Origin: an uncultured Clostridia bacterium
GTDB taxonomy: Bacteria > Bacillota > Clostridia > Christensenellales > UBA1242
Assembly: GCA_944384425.1 (NCBI GenBank)
Contig: CALWTI010000005.1
Coordinates: 1-37,225, forward strand
Length of the DNA: 37,225 nt
Direction: 5' to 3'
The first letter of the stretch is position 1; each line of letters opens with the position of its first letter. The notes under the pieces were generated by a model, which searched no databases, was not told the DNA's origin, and saw only the letters and a program-made list of their open reading frames with translations. Position numbers and translations under genes: made by a program. Of the stretch, positions 24,100 through 33,127 are shown in pieces.

Positions 24100-24105
24100 A
24101 ATAAT

Positions 24106-25020
24106 ATGGGAATATTAAGTAAACTTAAACAAATTTTTTCAAATGACATAACCTTTGACACGGCAAGTGCCACAGGAGTTGTCACGCCAATTAAGATTAA
24201 AGGTGGCAAAATAAAGCTTGACAGCAAGGTTATTGTGCCAGAGGGTTTTGGCTTTGCGCTTGGTCATAGTGGTAAGGTTTTGGACTGTTTTTCAACTGGT
24301 GAATATTTTTTAAGTGTATCAACACTGCCTATTTGTTGCAAAAAACTCAAAATTCATAAAATTGACAAAAATGGCAAAATGAAAAAAAGCTTCAAGGCCG
24401 ACACATATTTTATAAGGACCACACCATTTGAATTTTCTTTTTCTTCTCTTGAAAAAGCAGAACTAGGTCAGGCAAAAACTGGAATTTTTAAAGTGGGACT
24501 AAGTTGTAAACTAAATTTGTGCGTAATGAATTTGTCGACATTTATGTCGTCACTACTTGATGAATACTCATATTTGAAAAATGGTGAAGCGGAAAAATTG
24601 CTTAGAATTTTCACATCGGAATATGTTGTTAGTATTTTAAACAAGTACAATTTTTCATTGTTTGAATTTGTAAACATAAATGACGAGATAGAAACAACAC
24701 TGAAAGGTGAACTCGGACAAAAATTTGAAAAAATTGGACTAAAATTATTAAATATTGATGAAATTCATTATGATTTGCCAAGAAAAAGTCAAAAAGATTA
24801 TGAAATAAACTTAAAAAACAAGCAAAGTCAACAAGAAAAATCTTCTACTAAGTTACAAGAAGATAATAATGATGAGCAAGCAAAATCTGACTCGACATAT
24901 GTGCCTTTTGGGAGCATAGTAATTGAAAAAGTTGACGAAATAAAGTCAGCGCCTCAAGATGAACAGTATGTTGACCTTGACCTTGAACATTTATATAATA
25001 AAGATAAAACCGATAATTAA
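24106..25020 (+). CDS. SPFH/band-7-like protein
   Basis: A 304-residue protein. Residues 35-80 (VIVPEGFGFALGHSGKVLDCFSTGEYFLSVSTLP) match the opening of YdjI-like SPFH domain proteins, where a G-K-x-x-D-x-F-x-x-G-x-Y-x-L pattern is typical. The domain continues to about residue 235, ending IGLKLLNIDEIHYDLP. The last 65 residues are hydrophilic (NKQSQQEKSSTKLQEDNN), ending in an acidic DLDLEHLYNKDK. There is no TM segment, so membrane association would be peripheral. SPFH proteins scaffold membrane microdomains; the partner is unknown. Start: ATG 24106, without SD and 6 nt from the -10. Confidence 0.75.
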   Translation: MGILSKLKQIFSNDITFDTASATGVVTPIKIKGGKIKLDSKVIVPEGFGFALGHSGKVLDCFSTGEYFLSVSTLPICCKKLKIHKIDKNGKMKKSFKADTYFIRTTPFEFSFSSLEKAELGQAKTGIFKVGLSCKLNLCVMNLSTFMSSLLDEYSYLKNGEAEKLLRIFTSEYVVSILNKYNFSLFEFVNINDEIETTLKGELGQKFEKIGLKLLNIDEIHYDLPRKSQKDYEINLKNKQSQQEKSSTKLQEDNNDEQAKSDSTYVPFGSIVIEKVDEIKSAPQDEQYVDLDLEHLYNKDKTDN

Positions 25021-25044
25021 ACCTAAAAAATATTGAAATTTAGG

Positions 25045-25073
25045 TATTGACGAAATAAGCATATTGTGATAGC
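25045..25073 (+). promoter_or_regulatory. Sigma-A promoter of the 25093 gene
   Basis: TTGACG, a 17-nt spacer and TAGCAT lie within about 25046-25074, followed by a GGAG SD at about 25081 and the ATG at 25093. Confidence 0.55.
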
Positions 25074-25092
25074 ATATATTTGGAGTATAAAT

Positions 25093-25578
25093 ATGGAAAA
25101 TAATGGTAAAGAAAAATTGTTGAAAAAATTATCTTCTTACAAAAGAATAGCACAAGTTTTTAAATGGCTTGCTATTGGGCTTGGAGTTGCTGCAGTAATT
25201 GCAGGAGTTGCTGTTGGTGCCGTTGCTGGTGCCGCAGTTGGAATAGCTACATTTTTTGGTTGTGGTTTGTTCGGCTTTGCTTGCTACCTTTCTTCAATCA
25301 CGGCGGAAGGTCAATCTCTCTCCCTTTCATTGCAATCACAAGGCAAAGAGCAATCAAAAGATGATGACATGAACAAAATTACTATTAATACAATGGAAAA
25401 AGAAAATTCTGCTGAAACTGACAATTACAAGACAGTTGACCTTCAAGACATCAATTTGAATGTTTTACCAAAAACAGAAAGTAAAGAAATTACAGATGCG
25501 AATGGTGATAAATATCACACAGTACCAGTCGATGGCGAAGACTATGATGTGAAATATAATACTGATATAGAAAGATAA
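25093..25578 (+). CDS. Small Ala/Gly/Val-rich membrane protein, unknown function
   Basis: A 161-residue protein not recognised as a family. A basic N-terminus (KEKLLKKLSSYKRIAQVFK) precedes one long or two tightly spaced hydrophobic helices (about residues 24-66), with many small residues (GVAAVIAGVAVGAVAGAAVG). A hydrophilic tail with repeated Glu/Asp/Lys ends in DANGDKYHTVPVDGEDYDVKYN. ATG 25093 is preferred over an upstream in-frame start because TTTGGAG lies 8 nt before it. The hydrophobic composition resembles the N-terminus of the 33565 protein and the Ala/Gly segment of the VirB6-like protein, though shared ancestry is not shown. Confidence 0.7.
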   Translation: MENNGKEKLLKKLSSYKRIAQVFKWLAIGLGVAAVIAGVAVGAVAGAAVGIATFFGCGLFGFACYLSSITAEGQSLSLSLQSQGKEQSKDDDMNKITINTMEKENSAETDNYKTVDLQDINLNVLPKTESKEITDANGDKYHTVPVDGEDYDVKYNTDIER

Positions 25579-25583
25579 TTAAA

Positions 25584-25620
25584 AAAACACTGCATTTAAT
25601 ATTTAGTGCAGTGTTTTATT
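25584..25620 (+). terminator. Terminator of the 25093 gene
   Basis: AAAACACTGCA (25584-25594) pairs with TGCAGTGTTTT (25607-25617) around twelve bases. Confidence 0.88.
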
Positions 25621-25633
25621 GTTTTGAATATTA

Positions 25634-25667
25634 AAAAAATAACGATACAAATTGTATCGTTATTTTT
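25634..25667. terminator. Terminator of tRNA-Arg, bidirectional
   Basis: A near-perfect palindrome of arms AATAACGATACAA and TTGTATCGTTATT with A and T runs. It ends at the base next to the tRNA CCA, so the tRNA precursor would have almost no 3' trailer before the hairpin. Confidence 0.85.
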
Positions 25668-25743
25668 TGGTGACCCCGCCGGGAGTCGAACCCAGAACAA
25701 AGCCTTAGGAGGGCTCCGTAATATCCTGTTTTACTACGAGGTC
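25668..25743 (-). tRNA. tRNA-Arg, anticodon CCT
   Basis: Folds as a full cloverleaf of 76 nt including encoded CCA. Acceptor GACCTCG/CGGGGTC (one T-G), D-stem GTAA/TTAC with a GG-containing loop, anticodon stem GAGCC/GGCTT (one G-T) with loop CTCCTAA, T-stem CTGGG/CCCGG with loop TTCGACT, discriminator A. Anticodon CCT reads the arginine codon AGG. Confidence 0.96.
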
Positions 25744-25753
25744 ACACTCATAT

Positions 25754-25782
25754 AGTATAGCATAAACTTTTTATGGTTGCAA
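25754..25782 (-). promoter_or_regulatory. Promoter of tRNA-Arg
   Basis: On the minus strand, TTGCAA (25777-25782), 17 nt, TATACT (25754-25759), ending 10 nt before the first tRNA base. Confidence 0.8.
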
Positions 25783-25798
25783 CACTTTATGAGTTATA

Positions 25799-26692
25799 CT
25801 ATTTGTATGGTACAAAAATTGCAACTTTTTGCTTGTATACAGTTAGTTCAAAACTGCCTTTTTCAAGACTTTCACCATCGATATTTATGGCTGCCATAGG
25901 GGTTGTTTCAATTTTTAAAGAGTCTAAGTGCAAAACTTTAATGTTTTTTGAACTTTTCTTTGGTATACCAAACAAAAACAATTTCGCAACACGCAAAATT
26001 TCGCAAAGTCTTACGCGATTTTTCTTTGCTTTAACAAGTACAACGTCGACTTTTCCGTCATTTAATATGGCATGTTTATTTACTTTAAAGCCTGCCACAT
26101 TTTTTGAATTTATTATGAGCATAAGGCAACACTTTTCACAAATTTCGCCATTATCAAAACTTAGTTTAATATCAAGTGAGTTTGTTGAGAAAATCTTTTT
26201 TATTCCATGTAGTCCATACGCAATTTTGCCGACTTTTCTTTTTGAAGATTGTGATGTTGCATAGCTCGCTTCTGTGAAAATACCACTGCAACAAACATAT
26301 ATTCCATACCTATCATTGCATTTGAAAATGTCGTGTAAAAAGATTTTGCCGTCCAGTATGACTTTAAGCGCCTTTTTGACATTTCTTGGTATACCTAAAC
26401 TATGTGCGACATCGTTGACAGTGCCACAAGGAATATAGCCAATTTGAATATTTTTGTTTAATCGAACTACGCTGTTGATTGTTTCGTTTAAAGTCCCATC
26501 GCCACCAGCAACGACTATGGCGTCAAATTCTTCTCCATACATAGAGATGTATTCCCCGATGTGTCCGATGTATTCAGAACGTAAAACTGTGACATCATAT
26601 TTTTGAGATAATGAGTCAACTATGTATTTTTCACGCTTAATAATTTTACCTTTACCACTTTGAGGATTGTAGGCAAACAAACATTTTTTCAT
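25799..26692 (-). CDS. Diacylglycerol kinase-family lipid kinase
   Basis: A 297-residue protein of the DAGK catalytic family (YegS/DgkB/BmrU type), which uses ATP to phosphorylate diacylglycerol or related lipids. Residues 7-15 (AYNPQSGKG) and the nucleotide-binding GGDGTLNE (63-70) are diagnostic. Further marks are IPCGTVNDVAHSLGIP, where relatives have GTxND, and a C-terminal INIDGE strand. The substrate cannot be decided. Start ATG 26692 lacks an SD and lies 6 nt from a -10 box, so the mRNA is probably leaderless. No terminator separates it from the tRNA promoter downstream, so readthrough could add to tRNA transcription. Confidence 0.93.
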   Translation of the reverse strand: MKKCLFAYNPQSGKGKIIKREKYIVDSLSQKYDVTVLRSEYIGHIGEYISMYGEEFDAIVVAGGDGTLNETINSVVRLNKNIQIGYIPCGTVNDVAHSLGIPRNVKKALKVILDGKIFLHDIFKCNDRYGIYVCCSGIFTEASYATSQSSKRKVGKIAYGLHGIKKIFSTNSLDIKLSFDNGEICEKCCLMLIINSKNVAGFKVNKHAILNDGKVDVVLVKAKKNRVRLCEILRVAKLFLFGIPKKSSKNIKVLHLDSLKIETTPMAAINIDGESLEKGSFELTVYKQKVAIFVPYK

Positions 26693-26698
26693 ATAAAA

Positions 26699-26727
26699 AA
26701 TATACAAAATATAAAAATATAAGTCAA
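26699..26727 (-). promoter_or_regulatory. Promoter placed for a leaderless lipid-kinase transcript
   Basis: On the minus strand, TTGACT (26722-26727), 17 nt, TATATT (26699-26704), then six bases to the ATG (26690-26692). No SD. Confidence 0.65.
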
Positions 26728-26781
26728 TTTATTTTTTTGTTTAAATAATATTCTTCTATAAACATATTTTGTAATTTTATA

Positions 26782-26813
26782 AAAAACAGTTGAAGGAGTG
26801 GTCAACTGTTTTT
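26782..26813 (-). terminator. Terminator of the pfl operon
   Basis: AAAAACAGTTGA (26782-26793) and TCAACTGTTTTT (26802-26813) flank an eight-base loop. The FkbM gene's stop codon lies in its first arm on the minus strand. Confidence 0.9.
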
Positions 26814-27740
26814 GGGTAGGCAAATGAGAACAATCTCTGTTGGGTAAATACAACCTCCGTAGTATCTTAGGTAAAAGTCATAGTCATGCGTGATTGAGTA
26901 TATGAGTTTTGGTATTTCAAAAAGGTGAGTGTTGTTATGGTATACTGAAATGAATAGTTTTGGTAAATCTTGCTTAATGTGATTTTTTGCTCCAAGCAGG
27001 GCATTTCCCTCACCGCCTTCGATGTCCATTTTTATCATGGTTATTTTTTCTTGAATGTCATTATCAAGAGTTGTTGCTTCAACAACCTTATTTGATGACA
27101 GGGAAGTCATATTTGCCGAACTTGAAAAACTATTTGCTTCAACACCAATTTCACCAACAAAATTGGTCACAGCAGTGTTTTTATACTCAATTTTGTGATA
27201 TTTTTGCAGATTTTTCTGCATTTCTGTGAAAATTTCTTCTGTTATGTCATAGCAATATATTTTTTCATAACTCTTTTCACCATAAGAAGATATGAAAGCC
27301 AAAACACTATCACCAGTGTATGCACCTATGTCAACAAACACTTCATTTTCACACTTTGGAACAAGGTCAAGGTCAAAATATTGCTTGAATGCAAAATTTT
27401 GTGCATACTGCAAATTTGTGAAGTCAAAATTGTAATAATTATTTAAAATTGCATACAAAAGATGTTTGGACCTATAATCGCACAAATGCTCATATAACCA
27501 AATGTAATCATCTATGTGGTTTTTGAAAATTTTTGCCTTTTCATCAAAACATTCAAAGTAATCATTGTCTATGTCTATTTTTCCCCAGTACTGAAATTGG
27601 TTGAAAAATGATTCAACTGACCTTTGTGTTTGAAGCGGTATTTTTTTAAAGCCACTGACCATATGGGCATAGATGTCATAAGTATCTTTTTCTTTTAATG
27701 TATATATTAGTCCATAAAATTTTTCATCAATATAATTCAT
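26802..27740 (-). CDS. FkbM-family SAM-dependent methyltransferase
   Basis: A 312-residue protein. The N-terminal 130 residues are helical and of unknown role. The methyltransferase domain follows: SAM-binding EVFVDIGAYTGDSVLAF (about 131-147), IYCYDITEE, then the FkbM signature IKMDIEGGEGNALLGAKNHI and KLFISVYHN. It ends with the usual YYGGCIYPTEIVLICLPK. Members O-methylate sugars, polyketides or other small acceptors; the acceptor here is unknown. It lies 22 nt after the PFL activase with no terminator between them, so it is probably cotranscribed, an unusual partner for pfl. The start has no SD. A weak promoter, TTAACA (27771-27776)-N18-TATAAA (27747-27752), would give a leaderless mRNA. 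Confidence 0.88.
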   Translation of the reverse strand: MNYIDEKFYGLIYTLKEKDTYDIYAHMVSGFKKIPLQTQRSVESFFNQFQYWGKIDIDNDYFECFDEKAKIFKNHIDDYIWLYEHLCDYRSKHLLYAILNNYYNFDFTNLQYAQNFAFKQYFDLDLVPKCENEVFVDIGAYTGDSVLAFISSYGEKSYEKIYCYDITEEIFTEMQKNLQKYHKIEYKNTAVTNFVGEIGVEANSFSSSANMTSLSSNKVVEATTLDNDIQEKITMIKMDIEGGEGNALLGAKNHIKQDLPKLFISVYHNNTHLFEIPKLIYSITHDYDFYLRYYGGCIYPTEIVLICLPKNS

Positions 27741-27762
27741 ATTTAATTTATATGAATTGTTA

Positions 27763-28491
27763 TTAACTTATGTTAAGAAGTTGTTTTAATTTTTTTTCTA
27801 ACTGTGTGCATTTTTGTTTGTCCATGTCGGGAGTGGAGTCAAGTCTATACGGAATTTTTAACTTTTTGTATTTGCTCTTTGCGAGTGAGTGATATGGCAA
27901 AAGTTCAACTTTTTCAACATTTTTAATGTTTTTTATGTAATTAGCAAGAATTTCAATATGTTTATCGTCGTCGTTTATATTTGGGACTATGACTTGTCTA
28001 AGCCATAGTTTTTTGTTTTTTTGTTGGCAAATAGTCAAAAACTTTTTAAAGTTTTCAGGTGATTTGCCACATATTTTTTCGTACTCGTCGTCTTTGACTG
28101 CCTTTATGTCCAAAATAACCAAATCAATATAGTCGAGAAGGTTTGAAAAATCTCCGCTCGCAGACCCTGAGGTGTCAAGAGCGGTGTGGATATTGTTTTG
28201 CTTCAAAAGTTTTGCGGTGGTTAGCACAAAATCTGCTTGCACAAGTGGTTCTCCACCACTAAAAGTGACTCCACCACTTTCGCCGTAGTAAACTTTGAAT
28301 TTGTTATATAGTTCAAGTACATCACTTGGTGACAGTGTTTGAGTGTAGTCTGAAAGTTGCCAAGTTTCTGGATTGTGACAGTATATGCACCTAAGTGGGC
28401 AACCTGACAGAAACAGGACAAGTCGCATTCCTGGACCGTCAACAAGCCCCATTGTTTCAATGTCTGTTACATAGCCCTCATCTTTTTTCAT
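27763..28491 (-). CDS. pflA: Pyruvate formate-lyase-activating enzyme
   Basis: A 242-residue radical-SAM enzyme that installs the glycyl radical on PFL. The iron-sulfur motif CPLRCIYC (Cys31, 35, 38) is the standard CxxxCxxC with an aromatic residue before the last Cys. [13 protein letters not shown] (SAM-binding GGE), LDTSGSA and the C-terminal [14 protein letters not shown] are as expected. Start 28491 (MKKDEGYV) has AAGGA upstream and overlaps the pflB end by 14 nt. Longer in-frame starts would run deep into pflB. Confidence 0.96.
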   Translation of the reverse strand: MKKDEGYVTDIETMGLVDGPGMRLVLFLSGCPLRCIYCHNPETWQLSDYTQTLSPSDVLELYNKFKVYYGESGGVTFSGGEPLVQADFVLTTAKLLKQNNIHTALDTSGSASGDFSNLLDYIDLVILDIKAVKDDEYEKICGKSPENFKKFLTICQQKNKKLWLRQVIVPNINDDDKHIEILANYIKNIKNVEKVELLPYHSLAKSKYKKLKIPYRLDSTPDMDKQKCTQLEKKLKQLLNIS

Positions 28492-30724
28492 GGAAAGTCC
28501 TTGCAATAACTTCTTCTTGATGTGCTCTGTCAAGTTTGTTGAAGTTGACAGCATAGCCCGAAACACGAATTGTTAGGTTAGGGTATTTATAAGGATTGTT
28601 CATTGCGTCAATCAAAAGTTCACGATTAAGCACATTGACATTTATGTGCTGAGCGCCTTGAATGAAGTATCCGTCAATTATGTTTACCAAATTTGAAATT
28701 TGTTCTTTTTCATCGTGGCCAAGTGCTGATGGTACAATTGAGAATGTGTTTGACACACCGTCTTGACAGCAGTTTGCAAAAGGTATTTTTGCAACTGAGT
28801 TTAAAGAGCGAAGCGCACCACTGCAATCTCTGCCGTGCATAGGGTTTGCACCTGGGGCGAAAGCTTGACCAGCTTTTCTGCCGTCTGGCGTACTACCAGT
28901 TTTGAGTCCATACATAACATTTGAAGTAATTGTGAGAAGTGAAAGCGTTGCCTTTGCGTTTCTGTAAAGTTTATGCTCTTTTAAACAGTTATAAAATTCT
29001 TGAATGAGTTCAACCGCTATGTCGTCAACTCGATTATCATCGTTTCCAAACTTTGGAAATTCGCCTTCAATTTTGAAGTCTGTTGCAATGTTGTCTTTGT
29101 TTCGAATAGGGGTGACTTTTGCATACTTTATTGCAGACAGTGAGTCGGCAGCACAAGAAAAACCAGCAACACCGAATGCCATAAGTCTTTCAACATGGGT
29201 ATCGTGAAGTGCCATTTGGCTTGCTTCATATGCGTATTTGTCGTGCATATAGTGAATGATGTTGTTTGCGTCAACATATATTTTTGCTATTGTTTTGAGA
29301 ATTTTGCTGTAATTTTTTCTTACTTTTTGATAGTCAAGTACTTCGTCATCAATTTTTTCAATGCCGTCTATGACTTTCATGCCACTAATTTCGTCATATC
29401 CGCCGTTTATTGCATACAAAAGTGACTTTGCCAAATTGCACCTTGCACCAAAGAACTGCATTTGCTTGCCTTCTTTCATTGAAGAAACGCAACATGATAT
29501 TGCATAATCATGGCCATATAGTGGACGCATTGTGTCATCGCCTTCGTACTGAATTGAGTCTGTGCGAATTGAGATTTTTGAAGCATATTTTTTGAAAGCC
29601 ATTGGCAAATTTTTTGACCAAAGCACAGTAAGGTTTGGCTCTGCACTTGGGTCAAGATTTTCAAGTGTGTGCAAAAATCTGAAAGATGTTTTTGTGACAA
29701 AACTATGCTTGTCGTCAAACATACCTGCTAAACTTTCGGTGACCCAAGTTGGATCTCCTGCGAAAAGTTCATCATATTCAGGTGTACGCAAATGGCGTAT
29801 GAGTCTAAGTTTAATGACAAACTGGTCAACAAGCTCTTGTGCCTCAGTTTCAGTCAAAACTCCATTTTTTAAATCACGCTCAATGTAGATATCAAAAAAT
29901 GTTGCATCTCTTCCCATTGAAGTTGCGGCGCCGTTATTTTCTTTTGCTCCAGCAAGATATCCAAAATATGACCACTGAATTGCCTCTTGTGCATTTTTTG
30001 CAGGGCGGGAGATGTCACAGCCATAACTTTTTGCCATTTGTTTGATTTGGCTAAGTGCACGAATTTGCTCGCTAACTTCTTCACGAAGGCGTATGTTTTC
30101 TTCAAGGTTGTCTTCGTCCAAAAAGTCTTGTTGTTGGTCTTTTTGCTTTTCTTCAATAAGCCTATCAATACCATAGAGCGCTATTCGTCTATAATCTCCA
30201 ATAATTCTTCCACGACCATATCCGTCAGGAAGTCCTGTCAAAAGTCCGTTTTTTCTTGCACGCCTTATTATTGGTGTGTATGCGTCAAAAACGCCATCGT
30301 TGTGTGTCTTTCTGTATGTTGTGAAGTGCTTTTGAACTTCTGGATTGAGTTTATACCCATGTGCTTCAAGTGCTTTGAGTGCAATCTTTGTGCCACCATA
30401 CATATTGACAATGCGTTTTAGTGGTGCGTCAGTTTGAAGTCCAACAATGACTTCGTTTTTCTTGTCGATATATCCTGGTTTAAAGGCCGTGATACCACTT
30501 AATATGTTTGTTTCAACATCTAAACATCCGCCTTTTTTGGTTTCTTTTTCAAGAAGCTTTTTGCACTTGTCCCAAACGGCAGTTGTCTTTTGTGATTTTG
30601 GAGCGAGGAAGTCTTCATCTCCAGTATATTCGGTGTAGTTTTGGTCAATAAAGGCACTCACATCTATGGAGTTTTTCCAACCTTCTCCTACAAATCCGTT
30701 CCATTCATTTTGATTTTTTTCCAT
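28478..30724 (-). CDS. pflB: Pyruvate formate-lyase (formate C-acetyltransferase)
   Basis: A 748-residue glycyl-radical enzyme converting pyruvate and CoA to acetyl-CoA and formate under anaerobic conditions. The active-site cysteine pair is in AISCCVSSM (about residues 411-412). The radical glycine is in [10 protein letters not shown] near the C-terminus (about residue 723). Length is normal. Other family segments include [32 protein letters not shown] and [26 protein letters not shown]. The start is preceded by AAGGAG. It heads the operon with pflA and the FkbM gene. Confidence 0.98.
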   Translation of the reverse strand: MEKNQNEWNGFVGEGWKNSIDVSAFIDQNYTEYTGDEDFLAPKSQKTTAVWDKCKKLLEKETKKGGCLDVETNILSGITAFKPGYIDKKNEVIVGLQTDAPLKRIVNMYGGTKIALKALEAHGYKLNPEVQKHFTTYRKTHNDGVFDAYTPIIRRARKNGLLTGLPDGYGRGRIIGDYRRIALYGIDRLIEEKQKDQQQDFLDEDNLEENIRLREEVSEQIRALSQIKQMAKSYGCDISRPAKNAQEAIQWSYFGYLAGAKENNGAATSMGRDATFFDIYIERDLKNGVLTETEAQELVDQFVIKLRLIRHLRTPEYDELFAGDPTWVTESLAGMFDDKHSFVTKTSFRFLHTLENLDPSAEPNLTVLWSKNLPMAFKKYASKISIRTDSIQYEGDDTMRPLYGHDYAISCCVSSMKEGKQMQFFGARCNLAKSLLYAINGGYDEISGMKVIDGIEKIDDEVLDYQKVRKNYSKILKTIAKIYVDANNIIHYMHDKYAYEASQMALHDTHVERLMAFGVAGFSCAADSLSAIKYAKVTPIRNKDNIATDFKIEGEFPKFGNDDNRVDDIAVELIQEFYNCLKEHKLYRNAKATLSLLTITSNVMYGLKTGSTPDGRKAGQAFAPGANPMHGRDCSGALRSLNSVAKIPFANCCQDGVSNTFSIVPSALGHDEKEQISNLVNIIDGYFIQGAQHINVNVLNRELLIDAMNNPYKYPNLTIRVSGYAVNFNKLDRAHQEEVIARTFHEKR

Positions 30725-30751
30725 GGCGTTTCTCCTTTTGTCAATGTTTTT

Positions 30752-30779
30752 ATTGTATCATAATACAAAAAATATGCAA
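30752..30779 (-). promoter_or_regulatory. Probable promoter of the pfl operon
   Basis: On the minus strand, TTGCAT (30774-30779), 16 nt, TACAAT (30752-30757). The leader of about 22 nt carries AAGGAG. Confidence 0.55.
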
Positions 30780-30797
30780 AAAAAATTACGAAATAGT

Positions 30798-30825
30798 TTG
30801 ATATATTTTTGGTTATGGGTAAAAT
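30798..30825 (+). promoter_or_regulatory. Promoter placed for a leaderless TraX-like transcript
   Basis: TTGATA (30798-30803), 16 nt, TAAAAT (30820-30825), then six bases to the GTG at 30832. No SD. Confidence 0.6.
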
Positions 30826-30831
30826 GTTTGT

Positions 30832-31584
30832 GTGAGAACAAAATTTTTAAGTAGAAGTGCACTTAAATGGATAGCGCTTGTGACAATGTTGATTGACCAC
30901 ATTGGTGCGATTTTTGGTGCACAGTTTTATCAAAGTCTTGGCTTATATTGGCTCTATGTTGTGCTAAGAATTGTTGGCAGGCTGTCTTTTCCAATATTTG
31001 CTTTTTTTATTGCAGAAGGTTGGTATTACACAAAAAATAAAAAAAGATATGCGCTGCTTCTCGCCATTTTTGCAGTTATATCTCAACCAATATATTATTT
31101 TGCACTAAATCAGTACACTTTTGAATTCAATATACTTTTCACTTTTCTTATTTCTATTGCCTTAATGTGCATACTTGATATGGCAAAAAAATATCCAAAC
31201 TACTCATTTATGTACTACACCTTTATGGTTGCAATAGGCGTTATTGTCTTTGTGTTACTGCTTATGGGCCTATCAATATCTTATGGCGTTTATGGCGTGT
31301 TTTTGCCAGTTGTGTTTTATGCCTTTAATCACAGCGAAAAAAGATATGCAAAAGTTGTTATGTGGCTTGTGGCACTTTTGCTAATGATTGCGTACTGGCT
31401 TTTATGGTTTATGTTGTCAGATATGACACAAATTTCAAGCTACATCAGTTTATTCTCTGTGCTTAGTTTACCACTTTTGATGTGTTATAACGGGCAAAAG
31501 GGCAAGGGTGCACCAAAATATTTGTTCTATATCTTTTATCCAATTCACATACTAATAATATTTTTGATATCGCTTTTGTTTTAG
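30832..31584 (+). CDS. TraX-family membrane protein
   Basis: A 250-residue polytopic protein with about eight hydrophobic segments. The opening SALKWIALVTMLIDHIGAIF, with the membrane His of the LIDHIG motif, then LRIVGRLSFPIFAFFIAEGWYYTKNKKRY and FYPIHILIIFLISLLF at the end are typical of the TraX/acyltransferase-like family. TraX is named from F-pilin N-acetylation, but most chromosomal homologues have no known role. It is therefore not good evidence for conjugation, although T4SS genes lie 8-10 kb away. Start: GTG 30832, leaderless arrangement. Confidence 0.88.
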   Translation: MRTKFLSRSALKWIALVTMLIDHIGAIFGAQFYQSLGLYWLYVVLRIVGRLSFPIFAFFIAEGWYYTKNKKRYALLLAIFAVISQPIYYFALNQYTFEFNILFTFLISIALMCILDMAKKYPNYSFMYYTFMVAIGVIVFVLLLMGLSISYGVYGVFLPVVFYAFNHSEKRYAKVVMWLVALLLMIAYWLLWFMLSDMTQISSYISLFSVLSLPLLMCYNGQKGKGAPKYLFYIFYPIHILIIFLISLLF

Positions 31585-31617
31585 GCATTGTAAAGGACAA
31601 ATTTTGTTTGCAACAAT

Positions 31618-31646
31618 TTGGTAAAAATGCAAAAAAGTGTTATCAT
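31618..31646 (+). promoter_or_regulatory. Probable promoter of the flavin-reductase-like gene
   Basis: TTGGTA (31618-31623), 17 nt, TATCAT (31641-31646), followed by a GAGGTGG SD before ATG 31664. Confidence 0.55.
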
Positions 31647-31663
31647 AAAAAAGAGGTGGTAGT

Positions 31664-32221
31664 ATGAGAAAAAATTTTGGCGCAAAGACATATCTTTACC
31701 CTATGCCAGTTTTAATCATCGCAAGTTATGATGAGGACAAAACAGTTGATGCCATGAACGCAGCGTGGGGCGGAATAAGCGAAGAAGCACAAATTTCAAT
31801 GTGCTTGTCGGGCTATCACAAGACTGTGAAAAACATTTTGAAGTCAAAGGCATTTACCGTCAGTGTGGCAGATGCAAAGCACGTTAAACAATGTGACTAT
31901 TTTGGAGTTGTTTCGGCAAACGATGTCGTCGACAAGTTTGCAAAAAGTGGGCTTACGACATCAAAAAGTGAGTTTGTCAATGCTCCTATAATAAACGAAC
32001 TACCAATGACACTTGAATGCGAGCTTGTGTCATACGATGAACAAAGCTGTATAATGACAGGCAAAATTGTCAATGTGTCCGCAGACGAGAGCATTTTGAC
32101 AGATGGGAAGATTGACCCAAGTAAATTAAAGCCAATTTGTTTTGATCCTGTAAATAATGCATATTTGGTGCTTGGAGAAAAAGTTGGCAGGGCATTTTAT
32201 GATGGGCTTAGTCTTAGATAA
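31664..32221 (+). CDS. Flavin reductase-like / flavoredoxin family protein
   Basis: A 185-residue FMN-binding split-barrel protein. Residues 10-45 (TYLYPMPVLIIASYDEDKTVDAMNAAWGG) and 46-75 (ISMCLSGYHKTVKNILKSKAFTVSVAD) give the family pattern for FMN contact; YFGVVSAND and LECELVSYDE follow in order. Such proteins reduce flavins or carry electrons. Partner and substrate are unknown. It has its own promoter and strong SD. It converges on the 32231 gene with only 9 nt between stop codons and a small hairpin (32215-32233) there that lacks a T run. Confidence 0.88.
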   Translation: MRKNFGAKTYLYPMPVLIIASYDEDKTVDAMNAAWGGISEEAQISMCLSGYHKTVKNILKSKAFTVSVADAKHVKQCDYFGVVSANDVVDKFAKSGLTTSKSEFVNAPIINELPMTLECELVSYDEQSCIMTGKIVNVSADESILTDGKIDPSKLKPICFDPVNNAYLVLGEKVGRAFYDGLSLR

Positions 32222-32230
32222 GTCATTTAT

Positions 32231-33043
32231 CTAGTCTAAAATTTGTTGCGAAACTGGCTTGTTGAACTTGAAAGAAATAAGACACAAAAGACACATTATT
32301 AAAAGCAAAGTTGAAAAAATTAAATAGTAAATTTTATAGTATACAAATAAACTTGAAAATAACAAAAACAGGGCAGAAACAAAATATGTTTTTGCTCTTT
32401 TTTTGTCGAGTGCAGACAAAAAAATTTGTTTAAAAGTTATTTTGTTTGAATTATTTATTTTTGTTATTTTTGGATAAATATCATATTTTTCTAAAAGACT
32501 AATATATGTTTGTTGTTTGTCAAGCAAAAGAGTTTCTATTCCAAGTGACGTGACAAATTTTGGCACGCTTGAATCATATGAATTTGTGCAAATAACAATT
32601 CTTTTTGGCTTTTCTTTTTTTACTAAATTATAACACTCTATGACATCATCAATATTAACTGGCCTATACAAAAAAATAGGATACAAAATTATATTTGTTT
32701 CGGGGTGAGAAATTATTAAATATTTACTCTTTTTTATTGTGTTATAATTTTTACTGCAAAGTTTATAGAAAAAATCTATGCAATATTTTTTATCGCAATA
32801 AATAAATGAATTCATATATCCATCAATTTTTTCTTGTTCTTCTTTTTTTATATTTAGTTTGTTTTGTTTTTTATTTTTTATATATGCAAAAATGATGTCT
32901 ATTGCAAAAGTTGTTAAAATGGAGATAACAAGGCTTATCCAAAAGCTGTCGATAAAATATCTTATCCACACAAAAGCAATCATGAATATTATGAAAAGAC
33001 GAAAAAAGGCATCAAGAGTTTTAAAAATAAATATTTTTTTCAT
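32231..33043 (-). CDS. Four-TM membrane protein with a soluble central domain, unknown function
   Basis: A 270-residue protein. Two N-terminal hydrophobic helices (about 13-31 and 34-55), a central soluble domain (about 60-205) and two C-terminal helices (about 219-236 and 237-256). The central part has an alternating strand-helix pattern: YLIISHPETNIILYPIFLYRPV, then PKRIVICTNSYDSSVPKFVTSLGIETLLLDK. The last segment loosely recalls the Mrr-like nuclease-fold segment that recognises nearby DNA ends in other proteins, but no catalytic D-ExK motif is evident and I do not claim it. It is among the most AT-rich genes here. No clear SD at the start. Transcription from upstream would have to begin within 80 nt. 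Confidence 0.7.
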   Translation of the reverse strand: MKKIFIFKTLDAFFRLFIIFMIAFVWIRYFIDSFWISLVISILTTFAIDIIFAYIKNKKQNKLNIKKEEQEKIDGYMNSFIYCDKKYCIDFFYKLCSKNYNTIKKSKYLIISHPETNIILYPIFLYRPVNIDDVIECYNLVKKEKPKRIVICTNSYDSSVPKFVTSLGIETLLLDKQQTYISLLEKYDIYPKITKINNSNKITFKQIFLSALDKKRAKTYFVSALFLLFSSLFVYYKIYYLIFSTLLLIMCLLCLISFKFNKPVSQQILD

Positions 33044-33084
33044 ATAATATATATGGACAAAACATAATCAACTTAAACAATTGC

Positions 33085-33113
33085 AATAAAATTCAATTTA
33101 TGGTATCATATAA
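33085..33113 (+). promoter_or_regulatory. Possible promoter of rsfS
   Basis: TTGCAA, 17 nt and TATCAT can be placed within 33081-33111, followed by CGGAG before ATG 33128. The region is AT-rich, so alternatives exist. Confidence 0.45.
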
Positions 33114-33127
33114 AATACGGAGTTAAA

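Noticed and set aside
25668..25743. tRNA-Arg as an integration site for a mobile element
   Set aside because: No integrase or direct repeat of the tRNA 3' end was seen on either side.
30832..31584. TraX-like gene as a sign of a conjugative element
   Set aside because: Most TraX homologues are chromosomal with no link to conjugation, and it lies among housekeeping genes 7.5 kb from the nearest T4SS gene.
32231..33043. Mrr-type restriction endonuclease
   Set aside because: No D-ExK catalytic motif can be seen and the protein is flanked by TM helices. The resemblance is limited to one strand.
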